Source: Macrococcoides animalis (lineage in GTDB: Bacteria > Bacillota > Bacilli > Staphylococcales > Staphylococcaceae). From it: a stretch of DNA of 64,000 nt. Location: contig NZ_CP179727.1 in the NCBI RefSeq assembly GCF_047425875.1, forward strand, positions 1,178,001 through 1,242,000, read 5' to 3'. The notes below the pieces were generated by a model. That model did no database searches. It was not told the DNA's origin and worked only from the letters and a program-made list of their open reading frames with translations. A program made the translations under genes and the position numbers. Positions 52,063-61,040 of the stretch are shown piece after piece (the first letter of the stretch is position 1; the number at the start of each line of letters is the position of its first letter).

Positions 52063-52109
52063 TTTTATCATCCCTTCAATCTAATTATAATTTTTGTTGA
52101 TTTAAACAA

Positions 52110-52123
52110 TACAAGCGTTTACA
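52110..52123. promoter_or_regulatory. cre site (CcpA) in the lac leader
   Basis: On the minus strand TGTAAACGCTTGTA, one mismatch from TGWAARCGYTWWCW. It lies between the lac promoter and lacA, a position where CcpA would block transcription when glucose is present. Confidence 0.8.
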
Positions 52124-52140
52124 TGTTTAATTATGTTTAA

Positions 52141-52169
52141 ATTATAAACTCTATTAGTTAAAAAATCAA
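52141..52169 (-). promoter_or_regulatory. lacABCDFEG promoter with LacR half-sites
   Basis: On the minus strand TTGATT (52169-52164), 17-bp spacer, TATAAT (52146-52141). AAACATAA / TTGTTTA-type repeats surround it (AAATTAAACATAAAATG, TTTAAACATAATTAAACA, ATTGTTTAAATC), matching DeoR-family LacR operators. Confidence 0.82.
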
Positions 52170-52211
52170 CATTTTATGTTTAATTTTGTTGTTTTTATGA
52201 TAATAATAAAC

Positions 52212-52246
52212 AAAAAAAAGACACATTTTAAATGTGTCTTTTTAGA
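52212..52246 (-). terminator. Terminator after lacR
   Basis: AAAAAGACACATTT / AAATGTGTCTTTTT with a long T run on the minus strand, separating lacR from the structural operon. Confidence 0.9.
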
Positions 52247-52248
52247 AC

Positions 52249-53004
52249 CTATATTATTACCTCTGTAAATATTTCTAAACCCTTCACCTTACTAGGATTA
52301 TTATTATCAATAACTATTCCAGTAAGTGCCTTCAAGTCACAAAAAGATACGAAATCTTCTTTTCCCAACTTAGATGAATCTAATAATAAGTATTTTTCAA
52401 TTGAATTCTTCAATGCTAATTGCTGTGTATATGCTTCTTCATGTGAAGAGGTCATCACATCTGAACCTTTAACACCATTCGCACTAAAAAACATCTTACT
52501 AAATCTCATTTTTTCTAGTGTACTATTTGTCATATCACCCGAAAATGACTCTGTTAACTCTCTCATTTCACCGCCTACTAAATATACCCTGAACCTATCT
52601 GTTTTCTTTCTAAATAGTATATTAAATACTGGAAGACAATTTGTTATAATGCTAAGTCGCGTGTTTCTTATCTCTTCTGCTAACAACTCTACTGTTGTCC
52701 CCGGCCCTAAAAATATTGTATTTCCTTCCTCGATAAGACTTGCAGCTTTTTTAGCAATCTGTCTTTTTTCCTCCATATATTGCGTATGCTTTTCAGTATG
52801 GGACATTTCAGTATATTGAAAGGCAGAGTTACTTCTCGCACCACCATGTATCTTAGTTAGTATACCTTTTTCTTCAAGTTCAGCTAAATCCCTTCTGACT
52901 GTCATGTCGGATACATTCAATGACTCAACAATTTCCGTAATTCTAATCGTACCTTTTTTATTAACTAAATTAGCGATCTCATCTAATCTTTCATATTTAT
53001 TCAT
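52249..53004 (-). CDS. lacR: Lactose operon repressor LacR (DeoR family)
   Basis: A 251-residue regulator. N-terminal DeoR HTH (NKYERLDEIANLVNKKGTIR, then VSDMTVRRDLAELEEKGIL) and C-terminal sugar-phosphate sensor (NTIFLGPGTTVELLAEEI, FSANGVKGSDVMTSS, LLLDSSKLGKEDF). It responds to tagatose 6-phosphate. It has its own promoter region with further TTGTTTA repeats at 53025-53075, suggesting autoregulation. Confidence 0.95.
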   Translation of the reverse strand: MNKYERLDEIANLVNKKGTIRITEIVESLNVSDMTVRRDLAELEEKGILTKIHGGARSNSAFQYTEMSHTEKHTQYMEEKRQIAKKAASLIEEGNTIFLGPGTTVELLAEEIRNTRLSIITNCLPVFNILFRKKTDRFRVYLVGGEMRELTESFSGDMTNSTLEKMRFSKMFFSANGVKGSDVMTSSHEEAYTQQLALKNSIEKYLLLDSSKLGKEDFVSFCDLKALTGIVIDNNNPSKVKGLEIFTEVII

Positions 53005-53149
53005 ATCATATTTTCCTTTCGCATCAATACTTGTTTATATTCTAAACAAATTTTAAAATTTAAACAATAATTGTTGATTTTCTTTGCTTATATTCAATCA
53101 AACCAATAATTTCCGAAAATTTTTATCAATTATATTATTCTACAATTAT

Positions 53150-53540
53150 ACTTGTTTGATATGATTATATTACTTAACTAGAAGAGGGAGCATGGATTAT
53201 GTAGCAAATAAAACTTAATGATTTACTTGGCTTTACAGAAGAAGAAATGAATCATGTAAAAATCAAGTTCAACCAATCAAATGGCTTTGTTGATCCCATG
53301 GAAGTATTTAAGCAGAATCCAGAAGAAGTGAATACACAATGGCTATTTTGAAGAAACAAATCTAGATACTTTAATGTAGGTCAGACAGCCGTATGTTTAC
53401 CCAAACTTTCATACGATACATGGTTACTTACGACTATTAAGAAAGTGACTAAAGAACTAGATGTATTAGAAGGCATCAATTATGAAGGTGTTGAACTGCC
53501 ACAATACACCCAATATTATGGTCGAGTTATCATCAAGTTT
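53150..53540 (+). repeat. Direct repeat copy 2 (391 bp)
   Basis: Partner of 39592-39982, same length and orientation, 13,558 bp downstream. It starts at ACTTGTTTGATATGATTATA and covers the promoter region and 5' part of the GIY-YIG gene. Confidence 0.92.
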
Positions 53541-54029
53541 AAAAAATCTTTCATGGCTCAGGGACGTTTTTACAAAGACTTACATCAAGAGTTAATCGTT
53601 CAACAGATATTACCTACAATCTATGATGGTGATGACTTCCCAGGTTATGATAAGGTTAAGCTATCCTATCAACAACTCGCAACGATTATTCACCGTGGTA
53701 AACGTGACTGGATTGCCGCCCTTGAAAATCAAAAAGCAGTTTATCTCATCATCGATAAAAGTAATGGTAGGTTATATGTAGGATCAGCAACGAGTGATAC
53801 TGAGATGCTATTAACTAGATGGTCTAACTATATAGATAATGGCCATGGTGATAATAAGGAACTTGTAGTATTAGTTTAAGAAAAAGGCTTTGACTACGTT
53901 AAGGAAAATTTTCAGTATACGATACTTGAGAACTACAATGGTAAGGTTGATGATAAGTTAGTACTTCAGAGAGAGTCTTACTGGAAAGAAGCATTGCAAA
54001 GTCGAAAGTTTGGTTATAATTCGAATTAA
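53199..54029 (+). pseudogene. GIY-YIG nuclease family protein, three nonsense mutations
   Basis: A single 277-codon frame. Stops occur at codon 2 (TAG, TCA in copy 1), at a Trp codon near 53350 (TGA, TGG in copy 1) and after NKELVVLV (TAA, about 53877). N-terminal about 110 residues are shared with 39635-40003. The C-terminal domain KAVYLIIDKSNGRLYVGSAT is GIY-YIG-like, with a downstream QRESYWKEALQSRKFGYN. Likely once a DNA-cleaving or mobile-element/restriction enzyme. Confidence 0.85.
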
Positions 54030-54045
54030 AATGTCTCTATACAAC

Positions 54046-54072
54046 TAAAAAACATGTCAAATCGACATGTCT
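54046..54072 (+). terminator. Terminator after the GIY-YIG pseudogene
   Basis: AAACATGTC / GACATGTCTTT, 17 bp past the end of the frame. The rest of the roughly 320-bp gap to rlmH is AT-rich with no gene. Confidence 0.7.
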
Positions 54073-54343
54073 TTCGCCTCTATTCGCATAGTTAGACACA
54101 GCAGGGTAGGGTTTCCCTTATTCAGCATATATAATTATTCCTAGTTAATTTTTTAAATGTAATTTTACGAATTAGTTCATACAAAATTTCTTTCTTAATC
54201 ATTAATAATATCAAGAATTAGTTTTTGTTGTTCCTATGTTACTTCCTTATCCTCGAGTAAAAGATTTTTAGCAGTTGTTTATTAATTTTGAAATCAATTG
54301 TAATCATATTATCGATTTCTAATGTAAAATAACATCCTAAAAA

Positions 54344-54366
54344 CCTTATCATTTATGATAACTTTG
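54344..54366. other. SCC attachment-site-like sequence at the 3' end of rlmH
   Basis: On the minus strand CAAAGTTATCATAAATGATA spans the last codons and stop of rlmH (SYHK, TGA). It corresponds to the cores of the tandem repeats at 37231-37320, so it is one boundary of the island. Confidence 0.75.
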
Positions 54367-54828
54367 CCCCTTCATTATCCTAAACGCACGATACACTTGC
54401 TCGAGCAAAATGACTTTCATCATTTGATGTGGGAAAGTCATTTTGCTGAATGATATGGCAAAGTTTGATCGGTCCATGACACTTTTGTGTAGGCCGTTTG
54501 ATCCACCTATTATAAAGGTCAGGTCACTTTTACCGGTATTCATCTTCTGTTCTATATTTTTTGATAATTCAACTGAATCAAGTTGCTTTCCTAAGATTTC
54601 TAATGTATACACATAGCTATCATCTTTTACTCTTGAAAGAATGCGCTGTGCTTCTTTTTCTTTCGCAATTTCAATGTCTTTTTCACTCATATTATCTGAG
54701 TCTTTTTCATCTGAGACTTCAATGAGTTCTATTTTAGAATACGCACCTAAACGTTTCACATATTCATCCACAGCCATTTTCCAATACTTTTCTTTCAGTT
54801 TACCCACAGTAATGATTGTTATCTTCAT
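54349..54828 (-). CDS. rlmH: 23S rRNA (pseudouridine1915-N3)-methyltransferase RlmH
   Basis: A 159-residue SPOUT methyltransferase (OrfX of staphylococci), the universal insertion point of SCC elements. Motifs: KITIITVGKLKEKYW at the start, FIIGGSNGLHKSV (SAM-binding knot, near 102) and SFSKMTFPHQMMKVILLEQVYRAF at the C-terminus. The last residues GQSYHK overlap the att-like core. The length is canonical, so island insertion has preserved it. Confidence 0.97.
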   Translation of the reverse strand: MKITIITVGKLKEKYWKMAVDEYVKRLGAYSKIELIEVSDEKDSDNMSEKDIEIAKEKEAQRILSRVKDDSYVYTLEILGKQLDSVELSKNIEQKMNTGKSDLTFIIGGSNGLHKSVMDRSNFAISFSKMTFPHQMMKVILLEQVYRAFRIMKGQSYHK

Positions 54829-54860
54829 TTTTATTCATTTCCTTTACAAAGTTATTCTAC

Positions 54861-55084
54861 TTATCCACAAGTTACTCACATATACACATTTCACATTCCT
54901 ATTATAATCGTATTCTCTATCAAATCAATAGTATCAGTAACATTTTACTCTGTATAAAAATAAAAAAGATGCCCATTTAACCGGACATCTTTATACATTG
55001 TGCTTAATTCGTTAGTTATCCACAAAGTTATCCCTAGTTATGCACAATTTTACGTGAATAACTCGACTTATCCACTGTTGATAA
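54861..55084. promoter_or_regulatory. DnaA-box cluster between rlmH and walJ
   Basis: Perfect TTATCCACA at 54861-54869 and 55016-55024. One-mismatch boxes: TTATGCACA (55038-55046), TTATCCACT (55068-55076) and, on the other strand, TTATCAACA (55084-55076). Looser ones include TTACTCACA and TTATCCCTA. The cluster surrounds the walJ terminator. Confidence 0.65.
54962..54993 (-). terminator. Terminator of the walRKHIJ operon
   Basis: AAAGATGTCCGG / TTAAATGGGCATCTTT on the minus strand, with six T after it. Confidence 0.82.
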
Positions 55085-55124
55085 TTATTTTACTTGAATT
55101 TTACTATTAGTTTACTTACTTATC

Positions 55125-55928
55125 TTAAATTTCATAGATTTTTGTTGCTACAGCTTTATCTGTATCATGAATTTGTACTTCATTTACTGTATCTATATCA
55201 TTTTTATTAAGGACTTGCTCAACGCTCATACGCGCTAAATCTTTTAAATTATTATCTTGAGATAAATGGGATAAATATATACGTTTTGTGCTACCTGTAA
55301 TAACATCACGCATTGCATATGCAGCATCTTCATTCGATACATGCCCCATATCACTTAAGATACGTTGTTTGGTACTCCAAGGATAACGACCCATTCGAAG
55401 CATATCCACATCATGATTACTTTCAAAGACGAAGCAATCAGAACCATGTATCATACCTTTCATGCGGTCTGATACATAGCCAGTATCTGTAATCACGGTT
55501 AGCTTCTTATAATTGTTGTTGAAAATATAGAATTGTGGGTCTACTGCATCGTGTGATACGTTGAAAGATTCAATATCCATACCTGCTAATGTCTTCGTTT
55601 CATATGGATTAAAGATAAACTTTTGATCACTTGGTATTTTACTATCTGCACGTTCAATGCGTTCCCACGTTTTCTCATTCGCATAAATGGGTAACTTGTA
55701 TTTTCTTGCAAGCACACCTAATCCTTTAATGTGATCAATATGCTCGTGCGTTACAAGTATGCCATTTAAATTTTCTATTTTTCGGTCAATTTGCTCAAAC
55801 AAACCTTCCATTTTCTTTCCTGTTAATCCTGCATCTACGAGAAGTGACCCGTTCTCACTTTCAACGTATACTGCATTTCCCGTACTACCACTCGCTAGTA
55901 CTGACATATTAATCATATTATCACTCAC
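55125..55928 (-). CDS. walJ: WalJ (YycJ) metallo-beta-lactamase-fold exonuclease-like protein
   Basis: A 267-residue MBL-fold protein with the metal motif LVTHEHIDHIKGLG near 59-71, VDAGLTGKKM before it, and later ligands in VITDTGYVSD and GHVSNEDAAYA. WalJ is implicated in coordinating replication/repair with wall metabolism. It ends the wal operon, 3 bp after walI. Confidence 0.95.
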   Translation of the reverse strand: MSDNMINMSVLASGSTGNAVYVESENGSLLVDAGLTGKKMEGLFEQIDRKIENLNGILVTHEHIDHIKGLGVLARKYKLPIYANEKTWERIERADSKIPSDQKFIFNPYETKTLAGMDIESFNVSHDAVDPQFYIFNNNYKKLTVITDTGYVSDRMKGMIHGSDCFVFESNHDVDMLRMGRYPWSTKQRILSDMGHVSNEDAAYAMRDVITGSTKRIYLSHLSQDNNLKDLARMSVEQVLNKNDIDTVNEVQIHDTDKAVATKIYEI

Positions 55929-55931
55929 TCA

Positions 55932-56723
55932 TTACAAAATAGGTTGTTCTGGATTCACAGCATCAATATAATACGTGTTTGATGTACCGTCTGATTTAAA
56001 TACTGCCACTTGCCATGTGGGCTTTAGTACTTGTCCACGTACTTCTCGTACGATTGAATAATAGCCCAGTCTTACACTTGTTACTGTATCTCCTCGCTCT
56101 AATGCTGTTTGGTAATACAATACTTCAATCGCTTCTTTTGCTGGAATCACTTTCTTCTTCTCGTTATTCTTGCCTAAACCTTCCTTAATATCTTTAAGGT
56201 AAGTTTGCTTATACATTGTGACTTCATTTTCAGTATTATAAGAAAACGCGAGTTGCGCTTTATCATTATTTAGAATAGGATAATCTCCATACATTTGGTC
56301 GAAATAGAGAATACGTTGCTTGCGGTCAATTCCGCTAAGTGTATATTCTTTTCCATTATCAACTTCTGTATTGATATAGTCCCTTAATCCTGAAACTATT
56401 GATGTTTCATCTATTCGTTTTAGCTTAATTTTAGGTTTCACTTCATTTGATGTTACTGTTTTTAAGTTTTCGCTTTTTTTATCGAAGTCAGATGATGATT
56501 CAGTGAAACCTGCACTTTTAGCTGATACAATATTCATCATAACATTTTTTGCTGAGGGTAACTTTGGTAATTTAATCTTTTCTTTTTCAAAATCTATACG
56601 TTCAGATTTTGCATCTTCAACGATATTCGCACGTTGCACTTTCTCATGATAAATGAATCCTAAAGCTATATTGATGATTAAGAATACAAATATAAATAAT
56701 GATGTGGCATGCTTCCAATCCAT
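55932..56723 (-). CDS. walI: WalI (YycI) regulator of WalK
   Basis: A 263-residue bitopic membrane protein: one N-terminal helix (ATSLFIFVFLIINIALGFIY) and an extracellular domain of YycI fold ending in VAVFKSDGTSNTYYIDAVNP. With WalH it contacts WalK's membrane helices and modulates its activity. Its start overlaps the walH stop. Confidence 0.94.
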   Translation of the reverse strand: MDWKHATSLFIFVFLIINIALGFIYHEKVQRANIVEDAKSERIDFEKEKIKLPKLPSAKNVMMNIVSAKSAGFTESSSDFDKKSENLKTVTSNEVKPKIKLKRIDETSIVSGLRDYINTEVDNGKEYTLSGIDRKQRILYFDQMYGDYPILNNDKAQLAFSYNTENEVTMYKQTYLKDIKEGLGKNNEKKKVIPAKEAIEVLYYQTALERGDTVTSVRLGYYSIVREVRGQVLKPTWQVAVFKSDGTSNTYYIDAVNPEQPIL

Positions 56724-58036
56724 TATTTCAGCCTCCCATTATCGTACTCTTTCCATTCATTGTTATATTTAATGAACCACGCAGGTTTGAACGACAATGT
56801 TGATTGTATCGTTTCTTCATCAGAGCGTGTCATATTATAACCAATCATCATGTTTGATACGCGTTCAAATTGATAATGTTTATTCGATGCTAACGCAAAG
56901 CGTACTTCTTCAGCTGTTGGTAATTGTTTCACTTTTTGTTTCGTGGGCACTGCAACACTCGTAGTATAAAGTCCACGTTTATATTCATAAACAGATTTGT
57001 CTCCCCAAATAATATCTATTTCAGATAATTTCTTTTCATTAAATACTGGGTATCCTTTATAAAACATTTGGTAATTAATTGCACGGTCCGACTGCTTAAC
57101 TCCAAAATAGCGATAATCATCAGTAAATCCACGATGTTCACTAATAAAATTAAATGAATTGATTAAATTATTCATCGGATTTGGTTTATCGTGATCGACT
57201 TCTGATAAATTATTGAATTTATATAACTCGTTATTAATCATCTTAACGATTCCTGTATTAGAGTTATATGTTTTTGACTGATTGTTATCAGAGCGTTCAA
57301 TAATACTATTTTTATCTCCTAATACAGCTTTGTTAATATCGTCAACATTAATGTTATCTGCTAAATAGCTGTAAGCCTGTGTATGGGTAGGTGCTTCTGG
57401 TACATAAATACTCGTAAGTTCGTCTGTTGTCTTCTCATTCGTAATAATACCCGTATAGCTGTCCATTTTTCTACGTGTCGACTTTACTAGTTTGTTAAAT
57501 GACTTACTAGAGCCGTTTGTTTCGATTTCAAACATTTTATAATCAGAAGTAATCATATACATTACTAGATTTGGTTTCGTATAACTATCAATAATGATAC
57601 GCTTAAAGCTATTGTTCGTGTCGCCTTTAACCACATTATCTAATATGTCTGTTTGATACATCGCAATTGGCAAATCCCCTGCATAATCAAATATGACAAA
57701 ATTATCACGTAACCCTTTAGACATAAATGATATGCCTTGGTTATTGCCACTGAGATCCGTAACCTTTAACCCTGAAATACGTTTAATATATTCTAATAGC
57801 ATATCTTTATCAGTTGTACCGTATATTCGATCATTCGAATATGAAACAATCTGATATGGTAAAAACACACTATTAATGTTATCTACATTCTTCGGACTTA
57901 ATGCTGTATTCGTCTTTGTAATTGACGTTTCCACGTTTGCTAAGTTGGGCCTAAAATTCCAAATTTTATATGTTAAAACGATGCTCGTCATGACAAGTAC
58001 AAAAAGAATGACACCTTTTAAGATACTTTTAAACAT
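56723..58036 (-). CDS. walH: WalH (YycH) regulator of WalK
   Basis: A 437-residue bitopic protein. One helix near the N-terminus (GVILFVLVMTSIVLTYKIW) and a three-domain extracellular part with YycH features. The ATG at 58036 lies after a GGTGATTGGG stretch; longer starts inside walK (58051) are less likely. It overlaps walK by a few bases, so translation is coupled. Confidence 0.93.
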   Translation of the reverse strand: MFKSILKGVILFVLVMTSIVLTYKIWNFRPNLANVETSITKTNTALSPKNVDNINSVFLPYQIVSYSNDRIYGTTDKDMLLEYIKRISGLKVTDLSGNNQGISFMSKGLRDNFVIFDYAGDLPIAMYQTDILDNVVKGDTNNSFKRIIIDSYTKPNLVMYMITSDYKMFEIETNGSSKSFNKLVKSTRRKMDSYTGIITNEKTTDELTSIYVPEAPTHTQAYSYLADNINVDDINKAVLGDKNSIIERSDNNQSKTYNSNTGIVKMINNELYKFNNLSEVDHDKPNPMNNLINSFNFISEHRGFTDDYRYFGVKQSDRAINYQMFYKGYPVFNEKKLSEIDIIWGDKSVYEYKRGLYTTSVAVPTKQKVKQLPTAEEVRFALASNKHYQFERVSNMMIGYNMTRSDEETIQSTLSFKPAWFIKYNNEWKEYDNGRLK

Positions 58037-59867
58037 CCCAATCACCATCATCTAAGACTTCACATGGAAGTGTAATATAAACTGATGTTCCGAATCCCTC
58101 TTTACTGTTCGCCCAAATACGTCCATTATGTGCTTCAATTATTTCTTTGCTTATCGCTAAGCCTAATCCTGTACCACCCATATTACGAGTTCTTGCTTTA
58201 TCAACTCGGAAGAAGCGGTCAAATATTTTATCAACTTTATTTAATGGAATACCAATTCCATTATCCTTAATTTGAATAGTCATTCTGTTGAATAACGTGT
58301 TTTGTTTCACGTGGAATTCAACTTTCTTTTTACCTTTAGAATATTTCAAAGCATTTGTAATAACATTATCAAAAACTTGCGTCATCTTATCGGGATCTAT
58401 TTCCACGAATATACCCGTCTTCGGAATATCTCGAATAAACGTAGCATTTTTCCCTTCAGACATTTCAAAACGGTTAATAATCTTATGAATAAACATATTG
58501 AAATCGATTAATTCTTTGTTTAAATGATCATCTGTATTATCCATTTTAGACAATTGTAACAAATCATTTACAAGACGAATCATACGGTCTGTTTCTTCAC
58601 GTGTAACACTTAAGAATTGAGGTGCTAATGTCGAATCCTGCCATGCGCCTTCTTCTAAAGCTTCGATATAACTACGCATTGATGTAAGCGGTGTACGTAA
58701 CTCATGTGATACATTCGCTACGAATTCACGACGCTCATTCTCAACATGATGTTGCTCGGTAACGTCATGTAATACTGCAATATAACCAGTAATAAATCCT
58801 GTATCTTGAATGATCGTAGAGAAAGACACACGTACAATCAATTGCTCTTTTTCGTTTAAGTCAATAACAATACCGCCCGCAATATCTTGTAACTCATCTA
58901 AAGAATAATGCTCTTCAATATTTAATATATCTAAGACGTGGCGTCCTTCTACTTCATCTTTATTCATATCTAACATTTTCAAAGCCATTTCATTAACAAT
59001 GCGTACGCGCCCACGTCTATCTGTTGCAATTACACCGTCTGACATGTGGGTAATCACTGAATCCAATCGACGTTTCTCACTTTCTGTATTCGCTTGTGCT
59101 TCTTGTACACGTTTAGATAGATTGTTAAACGTTAGTGCCAATTCTCCAATTTCATCGTTTCCATATACTTTAACTCGGTTTGTATAATTCCCTTTGGACA
59201 TCTCTAAAGCTTGGTTGCGCATATCTGAAATAGGTTTAGTAATCGTTCGTGCTATAAAGAATCCTAAAATGATTGTAATTAATAGTGATAATCCTGTACC
59301 GATAATAAAGATGCTATTGATTTTCATTAATTGAATGTATACAGGCTCAATTGACTCTTCGATATGTATGACACCTAAAATTTTGTTGTTGTCTTTAATC
59401 GGAAAGTTTTTAACCCACACACGTATTTTACCACCAGGATCATCTCTCAATTTAACGCGATCATTCGTTTTACCAAGGGATAATGATGTTTTAATCTGAC
59501 TGTCATTTATTTTTTGATTAATACTTTCACGATTCGAATCACTACTTGTTGCTAAAATAACTTCAGAGTCATTAACATACCGTATTGTATCGATTTCGGT
59601 ACGTAATGCATACTCATCGACAGTTTTTTGTATTTCACGCTGAACTTTATTTGGTGTCGTTTTATTTTCTTTATAAATATTTTTGATATCATAGTTAATC
59701 GATTTAATCTGCTGATTGATATTTGTTTTAAAATTTTTCGTTAACTCTTTTTCTAAGTTATTCGTAAAATATAACCCAATAATCTGCATCCCAATGATGA
59801 TTAGTAATACATAAATCACAACCAGTTTAATATGTAATGATTGTAGTTTCTTATATAACGTCTTCAT
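58029..59867 (-). CDS. walK: WalK (VicK/YycG) sensor histidine kinase
   Basis: A 612-residue kinase controlling cell-wall turnover. First membrane helix about 14-34 (LVVIYVLLIIIGMQIIGLYF), extracytoplasmic PAS-like domain to about 180, second helix (IFIIGTGLSLLITIILGFFI), HAMP, PAS with VITHMSDGVIATDRRGRV near 270, HisKA with FVANVSHELRTPLTSMRSY (phospho-His near 385), and HATPase motifs NALKYS, GIGIP and GGTGLGLAIS. The ATG at 59867 follows AGGAG by nine bases. Confidence 0.97.
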   Translation of the reverse strand: MKTLYKKLQSLHIKLVVIYVLLIIIGMQIIGLYFTNNLEKELTKNFKTNINQQIKSINYDIKNIYKENKTTPNKVQREIQKTVDEYALRTEIDTIRYVNDSEVILATSSDSNRESINQKINDSQIKTSLSLGKTNDRVKLRDDPGGKIRVWVKNFPIKDNNKILGVIHIEESIEPVYIQLMKINSIFIIGTGLSLLITIILGFFIARTITKPISDMRNQALEMSKGNYTNRVKVYGNDEIGELALTFNNLSKRVQEAQANTESEKRRLDSVITHMSDGVIATDRRGRVRIVNEMALKMLDMNKDEVEGRHVLDILNIEEHYSLDELQDIAGGIVIDLNEKEQLIVRVSFSTIIQDTGFITGYIAVLHDVTEQHHVENERREFVANVSHELRTPLTSMRSYIEALEEGAWQDSTLAPQFLSVTREETDRMIRLVNDLLQLSKMDNTDDHLNKELIDFNMFIHKIINRFEMSEGKNATFIRDIPKTGIFVEIDPDKMTQVFDNVITNALKYSKGKKKVEFHVKQNTLFNRMTIQIKDNGIGIPLNKVDKIFDRFFRVDKARTRNMGGTGLGLAISKEIIEAHNGRIWANSKEGFGTSVYITLPCEVLDDGDWDV

Positions 59868-59873
59868 CCGCAA

Positions 59874-60575
59874 CTACTCCTGTGTCTGTAAGAAGTATCC
59901 TACACCACGACGCGTTACAATATATTCTGGATGACTGGCATCATCTTCAATTTTTTCGCGTAGACGACGAATCGTTACGTCCACTGTACGGACATCACCA
60001 AAATAGTCATAACCCCATACCGTTTGCAATAAATGTTCACGGGTCATCACTTGACCGATATGTTTCGCTAAATAGTGGAATAATTCAAATTCACGATGCG
60101 TCAATTCAATATCAATTCCACGCTTTTTTATAGAATATGCTTCTGGATAAACAATAATATCTTTAATTACGATATCAGTTGATTCTTCTTTTTCTTCTGT
60201 TTGTGCCTGTGTATAGTGACGGCGTAAATTTGCTTTCACACGCGCTATTAATTCACGTGTTGAGAATGGTTTTGTCACGTAATCATCTGCACCTAACTCT
60301 AGACCTAATACTTTATCTATTTCAGAGTCTTTCGCTGTTAACATAATAATTGGCATATCATATTTTTTGCGCACTTCACGGCATACTTCCATACCATCAC
60401 GCCCCGGTAACATAATATCCAATAATACTATATCCGGTTGTACTTCATAAATAAGTTCAACAGCATCGTCACCATCATAAGCCACGTGTACTTCATAGCC
60501 TTCTTTTTTCAAGTTGAATTCTAATATATCAGCAATCGGTTTTTCATCATCTACAACAACGATTTTTCTCGACAT
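59874..60575 (-). CDS. walR: WalR (VicR/YycF) response regulator
   Basis: A 233-residue OmpR/PhoB-type regulator. The receiver domain has the phospho-acceptor Asp in DIVLLDIMLPG near 53 and Lys in YVTKPFSTREL near 102. The C-terminal winged helix has ELTHREFELFHYLAKH and VTIRRLREKIE. It is the first gene of the walRKHIJ operon and essential in relatives. Confidence 0.98.
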   Translation of the reverse strand: MSRKIVVVDDEKPIADILEFNLKKEGYEVHVAYDGDDAVELIYEVQPDIVLLDIMLPGRDGMEVCREVRKKYDMPIIMLTAKDSEIDKVLGLELGADDYVTKPFSTRELIARVKANLRRHYTQAQTEEKEESTDIVIKDIIVYPEAYSIKKRGIDIELTHREFELFHYLAKHIGQVMTREHLLQTVWGYDYFGDVRTVDVTIRRLREKIEDDASHPEYIVTRRGVGYFLQTQE

Positions 60576-60678
60576 CGCAATCCCTCTTCTCTAGTAAAAT
60601 TCAAAAGTATCCTACTCTTTAATTTACCACTGTTTCATACTTTTTTCTATAAGCTCGCATTTTTGAATGAAAACAAAA

Positions 60679-60706
60679 AAGAAGTTAGACATAAGTCTAA
60701 CTTCTT
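60679..60706 (-). terminator. Terminator of the tRNA operon
   Basis: AAGAAGTTAGAC / GTCTAACTTCTT with six T on the minus strand, 37 bp beyond the tRNA-Asp 3' end. Confidence 0.88.
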
Positions 60707-60742
60707 AATATGTATGAGCAAGGCGATTGCCTCACTGATTAG

Positions 60743-60815
60743 CGGTCCCGACGGGAATCGAACCCGCGATCTCCTGCGTGACAGGCAGGCATGTTAACCG
60801 CTACACCACGGGACC
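60743..60815 (-). tRNA. tRNA-Asp (GTC)
   Basis: A 73-nt cloverleaf on the minus strand: acceptor GGTCCCG / CGGGACC, anticodon loop CTGTCAC, T loop GGTTCGATTCC. CCA is not encoded (GCT follows). It sits 18 bp downstream of tRNA-Glu. Confidence 0.95.
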
Positions 60816-60833
60816 TAAAATATTGAACTTAAA

Positions 60834-60908
60834 TGGTGACCCCTACGGGATTCGAACCCGTGTTACCGCCGTGAAAGGGCGGTGTCTTAACCGCTTGACC
60901 AAGGGGCC
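60834..60908 (-). tRNA. tRNA-Glu (TTC)
   Basis: Cloverleaf on the minus strand: acceptor GGCCCCT / AGGGGTC, anticodon loop CTTTCAC, T loop GGTTCGAATCC, with encoded CCA at 60836-60834. First gene of the two-tRNA transcript. Confidence 0.95.
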
Positions 60909-61040
60909 ATTAATTAATAGCACAAGATTAATTATAGCATGTAAAAAATAAATTTATCAAGCATTATTTTTAAAAATATTAAAATATTTAGTATAATAAC
61001 TATGTATGCACTATTATTTTCATCCCGAAAGGAGCATGTT

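Noticed and set aside
52232..52819. 195-residue plus-strand reading frame
   Set aside because: It is fully antisense to lacR, which has strong family motifs.
37231..54366. Full SCCmec element
   Set aside because: No mecA/mecC, mecR, ccrA/B or ccrC coding sequence is present between the att-like sites.
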